The notes beneath the pieces are model-generated. The model made no database searches. It saw only the letters and a list, made by a program, of their open reading frames with translations, and was not told where the DNA came from. The position numbers and the translations under genes were made by a program. From Rhabditoides inermis (taxonomy: Eukaryota > Nematoda > Chromadorea > Rhabditida > Rhabditidae): DNA of 64,000 bases. Shown here in pieces: positions 34,441 to 46,959 of this stretch (its first letter is position 1; every line of letters begins with the position of its first letter). The stretch covers positions 306,001 to 370,000 of the forward strand of contig CAWZYM010000028.1 in the NCBI GenBank assembly GCA_963966185.1, in the 5' to 3' direction.

Positions 34441-35105
34441 TAATTACAATGAGATGGAATGATATGGTTGTGTTCGGATGAGGAAAGATCTGTCAATCGA
34501 TTATACAACTGTAAGAGTCAAGGGCCGAGAGAGTGATAATGTGAGTGAAAATTGGCGATACGGTAGTGGAAAGAGAAAGTGGGAGACATGTGCGACGAGG
34601 TAGGCTGGACAGAAGGAACACGACTGCCAAGGGGAAGGAAATGAGGGAGAAAAGTGGGAGAGCGAGAGATCATGTGTCAACCAACACCTGATTACAGTGC
34701 GCGGAATGTAGCCTCCTATTGACGGCAAAATATTTGAATTCTTGCGAAAAAAGGCTGTGGCGAGAGGAGAGGGCGCAGACGGTGAGCGCGCGTGTCTCTC
34801 CATTTCCCATTGTCTCTCACAATAAAGTAGTCCGCGCGGCCACTGTACAATGAGATGGATGGAATGATATGGTTGTGTTCGGATGAGGAAAGATCTGTCA
34901 ATCGATTATACAACTGTAAGAGTCAAGGGCCGAGAGAGTGATAATGTGAGTGAAAATTGGCGATACGGTCAGTGGAAAGAGAAAGTGGGAGACATGTGCG
35001 ACGAGGTAGGCTGGACAGAAGGAACACGACTGCCAAGGGGAAGGAAATGAGGGAGGAAAGTGGGAGAGCGGTAGATCATCTGTGTCAACCAACACCTGAT
35101 TGCAA
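34441..35105. repeat. 249-bp satellite array, right copy, second part
   Basis: About two units, interrupted by the shared MITE at 34695-34845, followed by a diverged unit leading into the POLE 3' flank. Confidence 0.88.
34695..34845. mobile_element. Second copy of the Tc1/mariner-like MITE
   Basis: Same 150-bp element as at 7711-7860 with one extra A, same TA flanks and same place in the satellite unit. It was therefore present before the block was duplicated. Confidence 0.88.
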
Positions 35106-35385
35106 TGAGAGGTAGGGATATGACTGTGTACGGATGGGGAATGACCGGTAAATCGATTACACAACTGTATGAGTTGAGAGCCCCTCAAACGTGTCTTTAT
35201 CTTCAAATCAAATGTTTCCAAATAGTGTCGCAAACAAACCGGAGATCGAATGTACAAGTGGTGTTATGGTAATATAAAACATAGCTAAAATTAGGCAAAC
35301 TAACATGATTATGTTGAGCATCAATGTCTAGTAGCGAAGACTCTTGTTCTAGTGATCAGTGGATGACTCTCTCCCCTCTTCTCCT

Positions 35386-38300
35386 TCACACCACTTGTCG
35401 CACCCACTGCGCGCTCTCGACCGTCTGTGGCAGATCATGCTCCTCCGCCACACGACCAGCCACCGAAGCGTTCTCCTACAATTCACACAGTACACTACCG
35501 TATACCGTACACCGCACAGTACTCACCAGCAGCTGCTCGACCGACAGAGTGTTGGCGTAGCGGCCGCTGCAGTGGCATGTCTCGCTCAGCGAGTCCGAGC
35601 GAACCTGAACGACATTCGTACTCTCTCTCTCTCTCGCTCTCTTTCTCTCTCTCTTTCTCTCTCTCTATCTCTCTGTCACTCAGTCTCTGTCTCTCTCTCT
35701 CTCTCGCACTGACCGACTTGCACTTGGTGCACACGTGGTCCTGCAGTAGGAACGAGGTGAGCATGGCATTGAGCTGGCACGACAACTGGTCATCCAGAAG
35801 AGACGTCGAGTACGCCTGAACGGAACGGTGAGGAGAGGAGGGGGAGGGGGAGAGGGAGGGGAGAGAGATGCGCACCTTTGCGCACCCGGCGCAGCTCCAG
35901 CTCTGCTCCTCGAAGAGATCTATGTCGGAGGAGAGGAGACAGTGCGAGCACAGCACAGCGTTCACGTACAGCGCAGGCGCCTGGACAGCACTCCATTGCA
36001 TTCCCCTACTCCCGTATAGCCTGTGCCTGCTCTGTTCTGCTCACCTTGACCTGCTTCCTCCTGCTGGGCACCTCGAGGAGTCGATTGAGCTGCTCCCGCA
36101 GCGAGTCTACCGCCTCCTCCACAGCAGCGTCCGCAGAGAACGCCGAGCAGATCGCGTCACTCTGACAAATCAATCAATCAATCAATACTCCATCCGATCA
36201 CTCTCGCTCCCGTTTTGTGCACCCACCAGTTCGATGGCCGCCTTCACTCCCTCCCCCTCCTCCACCTCCTTCATCTGGTCAGCCAATCGGAAAAGACGTT
36301 GGCTCACGTCATTCCGCAACATCTCCGACCGCACAGCAGCAGCTGCGTCCGCGTCCAGCACCTACAACCGCTATATCAGCTCCGCCCCTCTAGACTCCGC
36401 CCACCTTGTCGCCGCAGCGCTGCAGGTAGACCATGACGTATCCGACGGCGAGCTTCTTGAACTCGGCGCGGCACCCGCCCGTCTCGGAGACGGCCTCAGC
36501 GAGTCGCCAGCGCGCCTTCACCACCTGCTTCCTCTCCTCCTCTTCCTCGCCGAGTGACGAACTCTCCTCGTCGTACTCCTTCACGTGCGAACCAATGCCT
36601 GCAACCAATCATCAATACTAATCAATATCAATCGATACGCACCAGTGAAGTTGTATGCGTCCCTCCACAGCAGAGCGTCCCACATGTGCGCCGGCTGGCA
36701 GTGAAGGGCGGCGAACATCGGGTTGCCCTACAACATACGATTGATGCCTTGTTTCCTTCTCGTTCCGTCCTACCTGGATGCTTTTGACTAGCATGTGCAC
36801 GAATGCCTCGGCGGCCTGTCCGCGTCTGTTCAGAGACAGCACCATGCGAGATGCCGACGCGTGCAGAACCTATACCGTCCACAAATCATCTCACACCACC
36901 ATGTCCACACTTATCCTTGATCCCTCGTACTTGTCTAGTGTATTTCTCGATCTCTCCATCCACTCTCACCTTTGCTCCGAGCCTCTCGCACTCGCTTGCC
37001 AGCAGCAGCACCAGCTTCCTCTCCAGCACCGTCACCGAACGGGTGATGGCCGGGTCGTGCAGAAGGGCGGACGGAGAGTGCAGCCAGCTGCAATCATGCC
37101 ATCAATCACGTCATCATGTGTGACGTGTGGCGTGATCGCGTACCGATGCAGTCCCAGCACTAGTTGGTCGGCGTGTTTGTCTCCTCGGCTAGCAATGTCC
37201 CTCACACACTCGTACAGCATGGTCCGCAGCACACGCAGCGCGCCTGCAATCGGCGGTCGATGCTCGTCTACATCCGATGACGTCACCCACCATCTACGGC
37301 AACTCCCTCGTCGTAGGCGGTGAGTGTGTTCTTGAGTCCGGTGACGGCCTGCGCGGGCAGCTGTCGATTGACGTCGAATGCGACCGAGTCGTCGGCTCCC
37401 TCGGCCTCCAGAAGGCGACTGCGCTGCACCAGAGCAGTCACCGCCACCGCCCCCAGCTCCAGCTCCACACAAGCATCAGCACAGAACGCGCCCTGCACGA
37501 GTGGGTGAGAATGAGTGAGTGAGGGTGGAAGGGCCGCTCACCTGGTTGAGCAGCACCGTCTTGTCCTCGTCGAAGGGGCGCCACTCGACCGATAGTCGCA
37601 CGTCGTCCAGCTCCTTTCCTCCCAGGTCGGGTCGCCTGCCCTCGGCGGCCCACAGAGCGTGGCCCTGCGACTGCAGCTGGCGGGCAAACAGCAGGTCCAC
37701 ACCGAACAACACCGGGTCGGCCGGCACGTTGCACAGCGGAATCGACAGGTAGCGAGCCCAAGCCGCGTAGTCCTGAACAGAAAGAGGATGAGAGATGAGA
37801 TGAGAGAGAAGAGATGGAGATCACCCACGTCGAGGTAGACAAAGCTGTTGAAGAAGTGCTGCACGATGCGCTTCGCCACCACGCGCTGCCAGTCTGCAAT
37901 CAATCAGTCAATCAATAACGTTAACAACATCACATCGATCAGATAACCACCCCCTCCCCACTCACCTATGACACTGAGCATTCCACTGGGCTCTGTGACG
38001 TGGAGACGGCAGTGGGGGAAGAGAGTGAGGTTGGGCACTCGGGCTGCCATTTCCTCCCTCGACTCATCCGCAACCACTACCAGCACAGACGGACGAGACG
38101 TCGACTCGCGGGCCATGCGCAGAGCCTGCGAGGACACACGTACACATCATACCCCACTGTCCACTACCTTTCCCAACTCCTTCTCGGCCTCCTTGGGGCC
38201 GGTGAACTGCCGCGTCGTCCAGTTGAGCTGCGAGCGAGCGCCCTTCACCGCCTCCGCACACTCGGACCACCTGCAAGCTAGTCTCAGCCATGTATTTCCA

Positions 38301-41300
38301 AAGTCGGCGCACTTGGCCTCGTACTGCTCCTTGTAGATGCGGTCCAGATTGGGCATCTGCAGCTCTCCGCGGTTGACGATCAACAGATGAGCCTCTCCGG
38401 ACGACGAATCGACCACACTCCACACAGTGCGAGTGTCCTGCAACAAGCAAGTGAGACAGCGGCACAACAACACACAGTGTAAACATGTTCACCTGCGAGT
38501 ACTTGTAGCAGAACACAGTGCGGATGGTTCCCGGTGCGAGGTAGTCGGCTTGCGATAGCGGCACCTCAATACAAATACATGCGTCGCCTACAGCTCTTCT
38601 CTCTCACCTGCTTGAGGGCGTTCATAGTCCATATGCCTCCGGGTCCAGAAGCTCCCACCACACGGGCCACGCATCCCAGACCACACAGCAGACGGAACGA
38701 CAGCGGCGTCTTCGACTCGTAGATACCCTCCACCCTGCAACACACGCACGTCTGTCTGTCCGTCTGTCTCACTGTGTGTCTGTCCGTCTGTCCCGTACCT
38801 GCTGGCGCACAACTGCGCATACAGCTGTCCCATCATGGCCGCGAACCGCGCCTCGTCAGTCTTGAACTCGTACAGATGCAGCGAGTCGCGAGCGTGCGGA
38901 AGCTGTCTGTAAACAAGGCGGTAAACAACAACAAAAAACAAACAATGTACCTGCGCACCAGCTCTCCCTTCTCCCTCGGTCGGCGCTCGTTGACGAGCAG
39001 AGTGCGCTCCACGCGCATCGCAACCCTCAATCGAGGCAACCAATACCGATCCATGTTCAATCAATACCCACTTGTTCATCTGTCCGTCCACAACCTGCCA
39101 CACGTTGAAGATACCCGGCTCACGGGTCTCCTCCACCGACAGAATCTACAAGCATTCGAATAATCCTTCACGCAAATTTCAAATAGCGCAATTGGCAGTG
39201 CTGACGTGTTGTTTCTTGTCGCCCCTCTACCCAGGCATTCCCCGTTCATTCCAGCCATGCCTCTCTTGCTGTCACTCTTCTGCCTCTTCCTTCTCCTCCA
39301 TCCTTCCGCATCCCAACACGAACAGCCCCTCTTCTTCCAAGTGCTTCGACCACAAAAGTTCGCCTACACCTATCAGGTGAACATCGATAATCAATCGATA
39401 ATCAATCGTCTTCAGATGCAACCTTCGCATTCTGTGGGGAAGCCCTTCTCCGCCTATCCCACGCGTCATAGACTGGTGCTCGGTCATCCCCCAGAGGGCT
39501 GCTCGCCACTCGCCGGAAGACACGACGGAGAGGTGGGGGAGAGGAAACAGTGGAGAGTGGAGAGTGGAGAGTGGAGAGTGGAGAGTGGAGAGTGGAGAGT
39601 GGAGAGTGGAGAGCGACAATTGTTAATGCAGGTGGTGCTCCTTCTACGCGGCTACTGTCCCTTCATCGACAAGACGCAGCACGCGGCGATGGCAGGTACT
39701 GCCCTCCCTCCATTCTCATCCCCCCTCCCTTCGGGAGGTTCTAAGATGCTTTTTGTGCAAAACTTTACCCAACCCCACATTTTCTGTCTAACTCTCTTCA
39801 GCGCCCCATGCTCTCTTGGGCAAAGTTTTGGGCGTGGGTAAAGTATGACCAAAGTTTGGGCTGAGTTTCAAAACGTGACCCCCAGTCCAACAGCGAGAAA
39901 CTTAGTGCAAAAATGGAAACTTTACCCTTCTTTGACCCATAACTTGGGTCAAATTTCATCTTAGAACCTCCCTTCAGGTGCGCACTCTGTTCTCATCACG
40001 GACCCTCTGGCCCCCACCCTGTACATGACGTCGCATCCACTGCCGGACGGCCGCCTTCCGCCGCCCGCGCCCATACCCGCCTCTTATCTGTCCGGTGCCA
40101 GTGGAGCGCGATTCAGAGTCAGTCCCCGGCGCGCTGACACGTCGAATCACTCCCATTGCAGAACCACTTGGCGCAGTCCGACTCGGAAGACGTGTGGCTG
40201 GAGCTGCCGTTCAACTACACCTACACGCCCATCCATCACCTGCCCGCATCCAAGGCCCCGTGGGAGATCTGGTAGATCTCCTGCTCTCCGTGTTATTCCT
40301 TACCATACTGTTCGAATCAATTATCGTCGTTGCCAATAAACCGTGTTGTCCCTTTGTTGAGTGCCTTGCCCCGCCCACCTGCCACTGTCTCTCGCGGATA
40401 CGCTGTCTCGTCTCAGACACTATGTGCTGCATCGTCGAAGCTCCTCGATCCACGCGGCGGGTCTTCCGACCGAGACGCCACCTGAACAAATACAAAATCA
40501 AATCAGAAATATGTGATACATCACACACGTACTTCTGCTTGAGGAATGCGAGCCACTCGTGGAACCCATCCTGGTCGAGCGTCTTCTTGACGAGGGGCCT
40601 CTCCGCCTCGGCCTGCTTGGCCTTGGTCCGCTTGGCGTGGTTCTCCTTGTCCTCCTCTCCGTCTTCTCCCTCCTCGCTTCGACCGCGCTTGCCGTGCTCG
40701 TTCGTACCGCCAGCGCCCCACTCGGGAACCTGCAATACAACGCATGACGTCACCACTTGCAATATTATCCGGCTTACCTTCTTCACACTGAACTTCTCCT
40801 TCACTCCGAACATATCAGTGAGCTTGCGTTGAAGATGCGCGTCGCAGCGCTGTTTGATCCTGGAAGAGAGAAATGAGAATGAGAGGGGGAGAAAGAAAGA
40901 TAGATGCAGACAGTGAGACAAAGGTGCCCACTTGTTGTCTAGCCAGTCGGGATGGGGCACTCGGGGCACGGGATTCTCGACACCCTGCAGCGCCGCCGGA
41001 ATAGTGATGATCTTCTGAATACACGAGCCCACACGGTCCTTGTAGTAGTCCCAGTCAATCAGCTGAAAACCAATCGATAACCAGCTCGCTCGCAGACCAC
41101 CCACGTCGCGAATGTCGATGGCGTCCCTGCTGAGACTCTGCAGCTTGGTCCACTTCTTCAGGTAGTGCAGACGGACTGCCGGCTCCGCCTACAAGAGCCA
41201 ACCAATCGATATCGATCGAAGAGTGATACCTGGAAGATGGCGATGGGGATGGCCCTCTCCGTGACGGGGGATCCGAGGGGGAATCGGGAGATGACAAACT

Positions 41301-42303
41301 GGCAGGCGAGCCCCGCATCCTTGACCATCTCCTCTCCAAGGAACTCCGCCAGGCGCTTCGCCGTCGAGATAGAAGTCGACTTCTGAGAACCATAGTCCTC
41401 CAACTTGCGAGACATCGAACTGTAAGAGCAATCAATAATCAATCGATATGACTGAGAGGTGACTGACCGATTCTCAGAGATGAGATCGAAAAGCTCGTTG
41501 TCGGATAGATCGACTCCTCGGGAGAAGAGCACATCCAGCCAGTAGTCAGCCTCGCGAGCCACGTTCTCGTACACCTGCAGCGAGTCAACATCAACATTGT
41601 GCGTTTCTTTGCTCGCATCGATTGATTCGCGTGCGCACCTCCTCGAGGTTCTTTCCCATGAGGAACGTCTTGAAGACGGACGACTGGAAGTGCTTGATCA
41701 GCGCCAGCTCTCCGCGACGTTTCACCTACAAAACAAAACATGCAAACAACAAACAAACAAACAATAACACACCTCGAATCCCTTGAGCTCAGCCAGCGAT
41801 CCATCGAGGTTGAACACAGCATAGCGCTTCTTGAGCTTCTTTCCCTCCTCCTTCGATGCAGGCAGAACCATCGCCTGGTACGGACCGTCCACCTGCAATC
41901 ACACATCGACGCCCCGCCCCTCAGGCTCCGCCCACCTCGAAGAAGATCGAATTCTCACTGGTGATCGAGTAGCTGCCGTCCTTCTCGAGGTTGTGGTACT
42001 GGTCGTTGGTGAATCCAATGTTCACCAGCTGATTCAACATAGCACCCGGGTACGATATGGTCACCTGGAAAAGATAATCAAAAAAGTTTCCATCTGTCAG
42101 ACCCCTGTCAGATTGACTGAGTGTGAAACCAAAACTATATAAATAAAGATCACTATAAAATTGATCACTCACAGATTTCTTCTTCATGTTCTTGAGCTTG
42201 AAGGTGATGTTCTCGGGGAACGAAGCGGGAATGAGACACCAGATTCCGTCCGTATCCAGCTCCAGGGGCTTGCCAATCTGAAAGCACATCGTATTCGTCT
42301 CTC

Positions 42304-42334
<31 letters not shown>

Positions 42335-45300
42335 CCTCTCTCTTCTCATCTACGCTCCCTCCATACCTGCTCCACGAGCTTCCTGGCCTCTGTGATGATG
42401 TTGGCTCCCGTGTGGCACACGATACCAGCCATCTCCATCGAGAACCTACAATCAAAGTTCTCTCTCTCTTTCCTTCTCTTTTTCCCTCTTCCTCTCTCAC
42501 CATCTGGATCCCTTCCTCATCACATATCCGTAGAACGAGTTGAGGATGCACTTGTGTGCTAGCTGCAGCGATTCGTACAGCACCACGCGACCCTGCGCAG
42601 ACTGAAACAAACATCGTTCGCCGTAGTAACGCTCCGCCCCTTCAAGCCCCGCCCACTCGCCTTGAGGGCGCCGACGTCGTCCTTGGGCAGATGGTCGAGT
42701 GCGTTCTTGGCCTTTTTGAGCAGCTCCTTGTAGTCGTAGCGACGATCGCGGAACGCCTTGACCGTGTCGACGTAGAAGGCGTTCTCCCGCTGGCAGATGG
42801 TCGTCTCCCGCTTCTCCAGCTTGGTCACGTGCGCGCGCCCGTACACGCGCTTGCAGTAGTCTGCAAAAGCGCCATGTCAACTGAACATGCTACGCGTACC
42901 AGTTATCACACACAGTGTCCCAGCCCGCACTTACCCTGCACCCTCTTCTTCTCCATTGTCTCGCGCTGTGCCTTGTCCAGCTGGTGGAAAGGCTTCGTCT
43001 GCCCCGTGCGGGCGCATTTGTGCTTCTCCAGCTCCAACTGGTGTGTAATGCGCTGGTACTCACCGCGAGACGCCGGCACTGCAAAACGGCAACCACTGCA
43101 CACGACACTCGACTCGCTACCCACCGAGCTCTCCCCTCCACTCCCATGTCATGGTCCGCTTGCACGAGGCGTCGGGTGCGTTGTAGCTGCACCCCATACA
43201 CGTCTCCTCGTCCACCATCGCACACGGCTGGAAACAAGATGTATAATGTATGCTCATACAGCATACTGCTTCCCTCCTTTCTCTCTCACTCACCTGCAGT
43301 CGGTTTGTCAGGATGATATTGGGGTACATGGCTCCGACATCGAGATGATAGATGCGGGGGTTCTCCTTTCTGAAAGCAATACAATCAATCGATCCATCGC
43401 ATAGCTATATCGGATACCTGGCGGGATGTTCAAGAAGTTGGTCAAACTGCGCCTGCACCTCAGCGATCGCCTGAACAACGAGTGTATGAGAGAATGAGAG
43501 AACCTTATCTACCGTAGACCTCACCAAGAAACATCCGGGCTGAAAGTGAGAAAGTGAGAGAGTGAGAGAGTGAGAGAGAGAGAACTAGTACCTCCTCAAA
43601 GTTGTCGACATTCTCCAGCTCAATTCCGCATTCCCTTTTCAACTCGTCCTTCAGAGTCTTCCCAGCCTGCTCTCTCAAAGCAGACAGCGCTGACGGGACA
43701 AGACGGAACCTGCAAAGAACAAAATAAGAGGAGACATACAGTACTCCTACCGTACCTCACGGGAATATCAGCGCGGAAGATTCCGGCCTCGAGCGCCTCC
43801 ACGTGACCGCCCACATACGTCTCGTTCTCGATCCTGAACCGATCAATAATCGATTATTAATATCATGAGATATATGCTAACCTGTGTCCGTCCTTGCTGA
43901 TTTTGGTATCCCCATCCCCTGTGTACTTGTTGGGGAAGATGATATTATTGTGAAACGCTTCCACCATGAGAAGCGCCTCGCACAGCGTGCCAGATCCCTT
44001 ACGCAGCACCTAAACCACGATCACGTCAACTCTTTCCCTCCTAAACTCACATCATCCGGTCCCAGCGGGATGATAGTGCAGAGAGCAAAGACGAAAGGGT
44101 GCACATATTTCATGTAGAGGTAGTACGTAGCGACAGCGTCCGAGACCGAGTAGTTGGCGAGCGACTAAACATGTACTAGTTATCAATCAACGTACTGTGT
44201 TTTGCGCGCGCAGAGTGCGCGGTAGAGCGAGCGATCATATCTCTCGTACGCTACTTATCTCGCTCTCCCCACACTCTCTCGATGAATCGCCGCAGTGTCA
44301 CTCCGCACACTCGCTCTACGCACATCCGCGTCTGTGGTGTAATGGTCAGCATGGATGCCTTCCAAGCATTCGACGGGGGTTCGATTCCCCCCAGACGCAT
44401 AACGTTTTGCAGAATTCCTATATCTGGTATGAAGAAAAGAACTGCTTTGAAACTTAAATTTAATGTTTTTGAAAACAATACACAGTTTTAATACATTTTT
44501 TTCAATCAAACACTTCACCTGCGGATCCTCTCGCGCCATCTGACACATCAGCTCCGGATCAACCTACAACAATCATTATCGAATACACCTCGAACAAACA
44601 AACAACACACGAAACGAATCAACTACTCGCTCACCTCGACGGGATCGTAGCGCAGCTTCGCCTTGGCGACGGCCTTGAGATTCTGACTTCCCACTGGCAG
44701 ATACGAATCACGCTTCACCCATCTACACACATGACATTAACGGTACACAAGTAAGTCAACAGTGCCTGAATGCGTCCATGTGAATGCAGTTGCGGCACTT
44801 GTACTCGTCGGCAGAGTCCTTGGCGAATCCAATGATCTCCTCCATCTTCAGCCCATGTACAGTCGCGCGAGCCTCCACGAATGGCCTGTAAGGCGATCAC
44901 GCTATACACGCTCAAATGAACAATAAGCACAAAGAAAACAACAGTAAAGTATGTCGAAAAATCCAGTGAATAGACAAGAACAGTAATATTAAGACTCACC
45001 AATCGAAGAAGTCTCCGTTGTAGGTGACAATGATGGAAGGTCGGCACTCGAGAATGTGCTCGAAGAACCTGCAACCAATCGATATTCCTTCAAACAATGG
45101 ATATATTGATCACCTGAGTATGACTCCCTTCTCGTCTGCCTCGTTCCACACCGTGAACTCTCCGCGGAACTCGTCCTTGGGGGTGTACTCGAAGCACTCC
45201 ACATCAGCCGATACCACCTCGCGGTTGATGATCAAGAAGCCATGGCCGTCCACCTACAATCAATCAATACAAAGCAATATTCAAATACACATATACCATG

Positions 45301-45710
45301 TACGATATCATCATGATTTCGTCTATGCTGGAATCAGGAAACTTGAGGGGAAGCTTGGTCGTCTCGATGTCGAAAGCCAGCACAACAGGGTCCACAGGGT
45401 CGATGCGAGTGGGGTGACTGAAAAGCAGACTACAGTAACCCAGCTACAGTAATCTACTCACTTGACGATGGTGGGTTTGCGGAGCTTGCCGACGCCGGCG
45501 ACTGAGAACCACTTGCCCACAAACAGCTTCTCGTCAATAGAGACACGCATGTGGTACGGCACATCGTATTCTCTTGAAAAGAAAGGTAAAGAAAGGAAAA
45601 GTAGGTGAGAGGAGAGAGATGAGGACACTCACCGAATGTCGACGATCGAATTGAACACGTCGTCGTCGCTCTTCTCCATACCGGCGCCGCCGAGGTGTCT
45701 GAACGACGGT

Positions 45711-45749
<39 letters not shown>

Positions 45750-46615
45750 AGAGGGAGGAAGAGAGAGGGGGGAGAGAGAGGGGGGAGAGAGAGGGAGAGA
45801 GGGGGGGGGGGAGAGAGAGAGGTCTTCACCTGGCGAGCATGGTGCTGAACTGCGTCTCTTGCTTGATTCTCTCCTTGTTCTTTCTAATAACCGGCATCAG
45901 ATCACGTTTCACCTGAAAAAGAGGCATGGCCACACCATGCGACCAGTTCAACTACCTTGTCCAGCTCGACCACGCTGGGAAAAGACATGCGGATGTAGCG
46001 GCGCTTCAGACCAGACAAGTGGTTCTTCTGAAGAGAAACAGTCCTCCGAAAGAAATGTAACTCAGATCTTAGTAATGCAACCCACGAGATCGAGGTCCTC
46101 CTTCTGTACGTGCTCGATCTGCATGAAGGGATACTTTTTGCCGAGCAGACTCGAGACGTGGAACTCGCTGTGATCATCACATGTGGCGAGGAAGAAGTAG
46201 GGTCGAGACGGGTACGCGATCTGAAAGAGTATTAGGATACTAAAAATCAGGTAGATTTTAACAAGATATAACGGTATACCTTGAACCGTTTGCCGTCCTC
46301 TTGAAGGAAGTAAAAGTCGACACAGGAGACGATCACCTTGGACTGCTCGTCCACAATTTCGGACTGTAAGATAGGGAGGTGAGGGGAAGGAGAAGTGAGT
46401 GAGACTCGCCGGTTGGATGTTAACGAGCCACGCGTCTCTTTCCGCTGTGCCCGTGTAACGCTCGTAGCCGTACTTGGCGTCGATAATGTCATTGAACGTG
46501 ATCTTCTTCACGCGATCCGCGTAATTCGCATCACTGAGCATCTGTCATAACACAAAACACTTATTTAAACTCACTTCTCGATGGCCTGTGCGAGCGCATC
46601 TTCCTCAGACGCCAT
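35386..46615 (-). CDS. POLE: DNA polymerase epsilon catalytic subunit
   Basis: It starts [13 protein letters not shown] (46615) and stops at 35386-35388. It is the leading-strand replicative polymerase and 3'-5' exonuclease of the nucleus. Seen in order: an N-terminal DAKYGYERY ... [13 protein letters not shown] region; Exo [15 protein letters not shown] (about 45.3 kb); [20 protein letters not shown] (about 44.1 kb); [20 protein letters not shown] (about 43.8 kb); polymerase motif [18 protein letters not shown] (about 43.3 kb); [11 protein letters not shown]; motif [10 protein letters not shown] (about 42.2 kb); [14 protein letters not shown]; and [14 protein letters not shown] (41.0 kb). 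The inactive C-terminal half (39.1-36 kb) ends in the zinc-binding cysteines LCSHC, CAGC, CTKC and CHCSG. Introns are mostly 40-70 bp. One exception is 40378-39146 (1,233 bp, phase 0 between RERQWQ and [11 protein letters not shown]), which contains PRADC1. Another intron contains a tRNA-Gly. The 3' end is duplicated at 8.4-9.67 kb. Confidence 0.95.
39257..40275 (+). CDS. PRADC1: PRADC1-like protease-associated-domain secreted protein
   Basis: Five exons join in phase (39257-39376, 39416-39532, 39632-39695, 39978-40117, 40162-40275) to give 184 residues, close to the human length of about 188. A signal peptide [19 protein letters not shown] is followed by a PA domain with [30 protein letters not shown] and AHSVLITD. 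The tail ASKAPWEIW matches the QPPWTFW end of the vertebrate protein. The start at 39257 is preferred over an in-frame ATG at 39206 because it begins the signal peptide and sits 2 bp after TTCCAG. PRADC1 is a secreted glycoprotein without protease activity. The whole gene lies antisense inside one POLE intron. Confidence 0.92.
39540..39611. repeat. 7-bp minisatellite in PRADC1 intron 2
   Basis: About nine copies of AGTGGAG in tandem inside the 99-bp intron 39533-39631. The open frame through it is a by-product of the repeat. Confidence 0.9.
39733..39972. mobile_element. MITE, 240 bp, in PRADC1 intron 3
   Basis: It has perfect 16-bp terminal inverted repeats, GGGAGGTTCTAAGATG and its inverse. 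TTC flanks it on both sides (39730-39732 and 39973-39975). The right TTC is directly followed by the AG of the exon 4 acceptor. Without the element the intron would be 39 bp, the usual size here. The inner part repeats an AACTTTACCC motif in both directions. No coding capacity. Confidence 0.88.
44328..44399 (+). tRNA. tRNA-Gly (TCC)
   Basis: A 72-nt cloverleaf with acceptor stem GCGTCTG/CAGACGC, D-arm GTGTAATGGTCAGC, anticodon loop with TCC, T-arm GGTTCGATTCC and discriminator A. It lies antisense within the POLE intron between the exon ending MAREDPQ and the exon starting SLANYSVSD. Confidence 0.95.
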
Positions 46616-46959
46616 ATGCAGATGGTCTGCAATTGATTAGAAATAATCAATCAAAATCAATCGAAACAAAATATGCCGACTTCATATTTAATCGAAATTT
46701 TGCGCGAAAAAGTGATTCAACAATGTTCCCGCGCGATTTTTCGAAGATCGCTGCGAGACCAAACACCCCTCACCGGCGCTATATTCGCCTACTTTACGGG
46801 CTTTTCTGACGTCATCCAACCAACCAGCTGTTCGCTCTGCTCACCTGATTCGCTTGTTTCATTTCCGCGTTCGCCTTATTTCGACACACGCTACCCTTCG
46901 TTTCCGCGGTGATTTCGTCGCGCTCGCATTGTTCTCTCTCTACTCATACCATTGTTGAG
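46616..46959. promoter_or_regulatory. Divergent promoter between POLE and png-1
   Basis: A 344-bp gap between two head-to-head starts. It has a palindromic E2F-like site TTTTGCGCGAAAA (46698-46710), a second TTCCCGCGCG (46726-46735) and a CRE-type TGACGTCA (46807-46814). E2F sites are usual for replication genes such as POLE. Which gene each site serves is inference. A TTGCAG acceptor lies about 11 bp upstream of the POLE ATG. Confidence 0.6.

Larger units (their letters stand above)
29897..36662. repeat. Large direct duplication, right copy
   Basis: This is the partner of 4278-9669, in the same orientation with an offset of 25.6 to 27.0 kb. It contains R2, the satellite, a MITE and the last exons of the intact POLE gene. 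The increase in offset comes mainly from DNA inserted at 32434-34440 minus the segments lost here. Confidence 0.9.

Noticed and set aside
39550..39612. Coding repeat in PRADC1
   Set aside because: The 7-bp repeat lies between a good donor and acceptor, and removing it joins conserved PA-domain sequence.
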